5,775 nt of DNA from the NCBI GenBank assembly GCA_017442765.1, contig JAFRZC010000226.1, positions 1 to 5,775 on the forward strand, read 5' to 3'. The notes under the pieces are model-generated. The model had not been told where the DNA came from. It did no database searches and saw nothing but the letters and a program-made list of their open reading frames with translations. The stretch comes from Prevotella sp. Its GTDB lineage: Bacteria; Bacteroidota; Bacteroidia; Bacteroidales; Bacteroidaceae. Below, one piece after another: positions 5,211 through 5,775 of the stretch. Within the stretch, counting starts at the first letter, position 1. Every line of letters starts with the position of its first letter. Position numbers and translations under genes: made by a program.

Positions 5211-5775
5211 TAAGGGCTTCAAGCTCTTCGCAAAGCTCGGGGTTGTCCTTGAGCAGTTGCTTCGTGGCATCGCGGCCCTGTGCCAGTCGGGTGTCGTTGT
5301 AAGAGAACCACGACCCGCTCTTCTGGATGATGCCATACTCTACGCCAAGGTCGATAATCTCACCGACTTTCGAAATGCCTTCGCCGAACATGATGTCGAA
5401 CTCGGCACGGCGGAAGGGAGGAGCCACCTTATTCTTCACCACCTTCACCTTTGTCAGGTTGCCCAGCACGTCGTCACCGTCTTTGATGGCGGTCGATTTG
5501 CGGATGTCGAGACGCACCGAGGCGTAGAACTTCAGGGCATTGCCGCCCGTTGTTGTCTCGGGATTGCCGAACATGATGCCGATTTTCTCGCGTAGCTGGT
5601 TGATGAAGATACAGGTGGTGTTGGTCTTTGCTATGGTAGAGGTGAGCTTTCTGAGTGCCTGACTCATCAGACGGGCGTGCAGTCCGACAGCAGAGTCGCC
5701 CATGTCGCCCTCAATCTCTTTCTTTGGTGTGAGCGCGGCTACGGAGTCTATGACCACAATATCGACCGCTGATGA
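5185..5775 (-). CDS. recA: RecA recombinase, N-terminus cut by window edge
   Basis: RecA is the strand-exchange and SOS co-protease ATPase that forms filaments on single-stranded DNA. The last 196 residues are visible, and the frame stays open to the right edge (first visible residues [17 protein letters not shown]), so the GTG at 5757 is not the start. Visible parts are the Walker B strand [11 protein letters not shown], loop L1 ([13 protein letters not shown]), the INQLREKIG segment, loop L2 with [24 protein letters not shown], and the C-terminal domain [29 protein letters not shown]. It ends with a short tail, IMKAIAEK, without the long acidic tail of E. coli RecA. Full length should be about 340-350 aa, so roughly 145-150 residues lie outside. 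No intein is seen in the visible part. It converges on the DUF4435 gene with a 26-bp overlap. Its promoter is outside the window. Confidence 0.97.
   Translation of the reverse strand, partial: SSAVDIVVIDSVAALTPKKEIEGDMGDSAVGLHARLMSQALRKLTSTIAKTNTTCIFINQLREKIGIMFGNPETTTGGNALKFYASVRLDIRKSTAIKDGDDVLGNLTKVKVVKNKVAPPFRRAEFDIMFGEGISKVGEIIDLGVEYGIIQKSGSWFSYNDTRLAQGRDATKQLLKDNPELCEELEALIMKAIAEK

Noticed and set aside
1..5775. tRNA, rRNA, CRISPR array, insertion sequence or attachment site
   Set aside because: None seen: no transposase or integrase coding, no spaced repeats of CRISPR type, and no tRNA-like fold noticed by eye.

Overview
The window looks like chromosomal DNA of a Bacteroidota species, most likely in or near Prevotella/Segatella. 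Three promoters match the Bacteroidota pattern (-33 TTTG, 19-20 bp gap, -7 TAnnTTTG). Translation starts mostly have A-rich leaders rather than strong Shine-Dalgarno sites, and the proteins (RecA, MetY, CysK, Lrp) read as Bacteroidota versions. The genus is an inference.

Left part, minus strand (1-2653): a probable sulfur-amino-acid operon, read right to left. It starts with an O-acetylhomoserine sulfhydrylase (MetY-type, 429 aa), continues with a short-chain dehydrogenase/reductase (235 aa), and ends with cysteine synthase CysK, which runs off the left edge. The SDR-cysK gap carries two arrays of 7-bp repeats that face each other and can fold, in register, into one long imperfect hairpin.

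Centre (2654-3312): a 197-bp divergent control region separates metY from an Lrp/AsnC-family regulator on the plus strand. Two near-perfect Bacteroidota promoters sit back to back with only 4 bp between their -33 boxes. A perfect 15-bp palindrome covers the metY -7 box. This suggests that the Lrp-like protein controls itself and the met/cys operon, probably in response to an amino acid.

Right part, plus strand (3330-5210): a two-gene unit with its own consensus promoter. It encodes a compact ABC/AAA-type ATPase (275 aa) and a translationally coupled DUF4435 protein (333 aa) with TOPRIM-like acidic residues. The pairing resembles the AriA/AriB pair of the PARIS anti-phage system, but the ATPase is small, so it may be a distinct relative. 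This is the best candidate for an under-described system here.

Right edge, minus strand (5185-5775): the C-terminal 196 residues of RecA. Its 3' end overlaps the end of the DUF4435 gene by 26 bp, tail to tail. Two perfect inverted repeats (7-bp and 10-bp arms) lie in the last 250 bp of the DUF4435 gene, downstream of recA.
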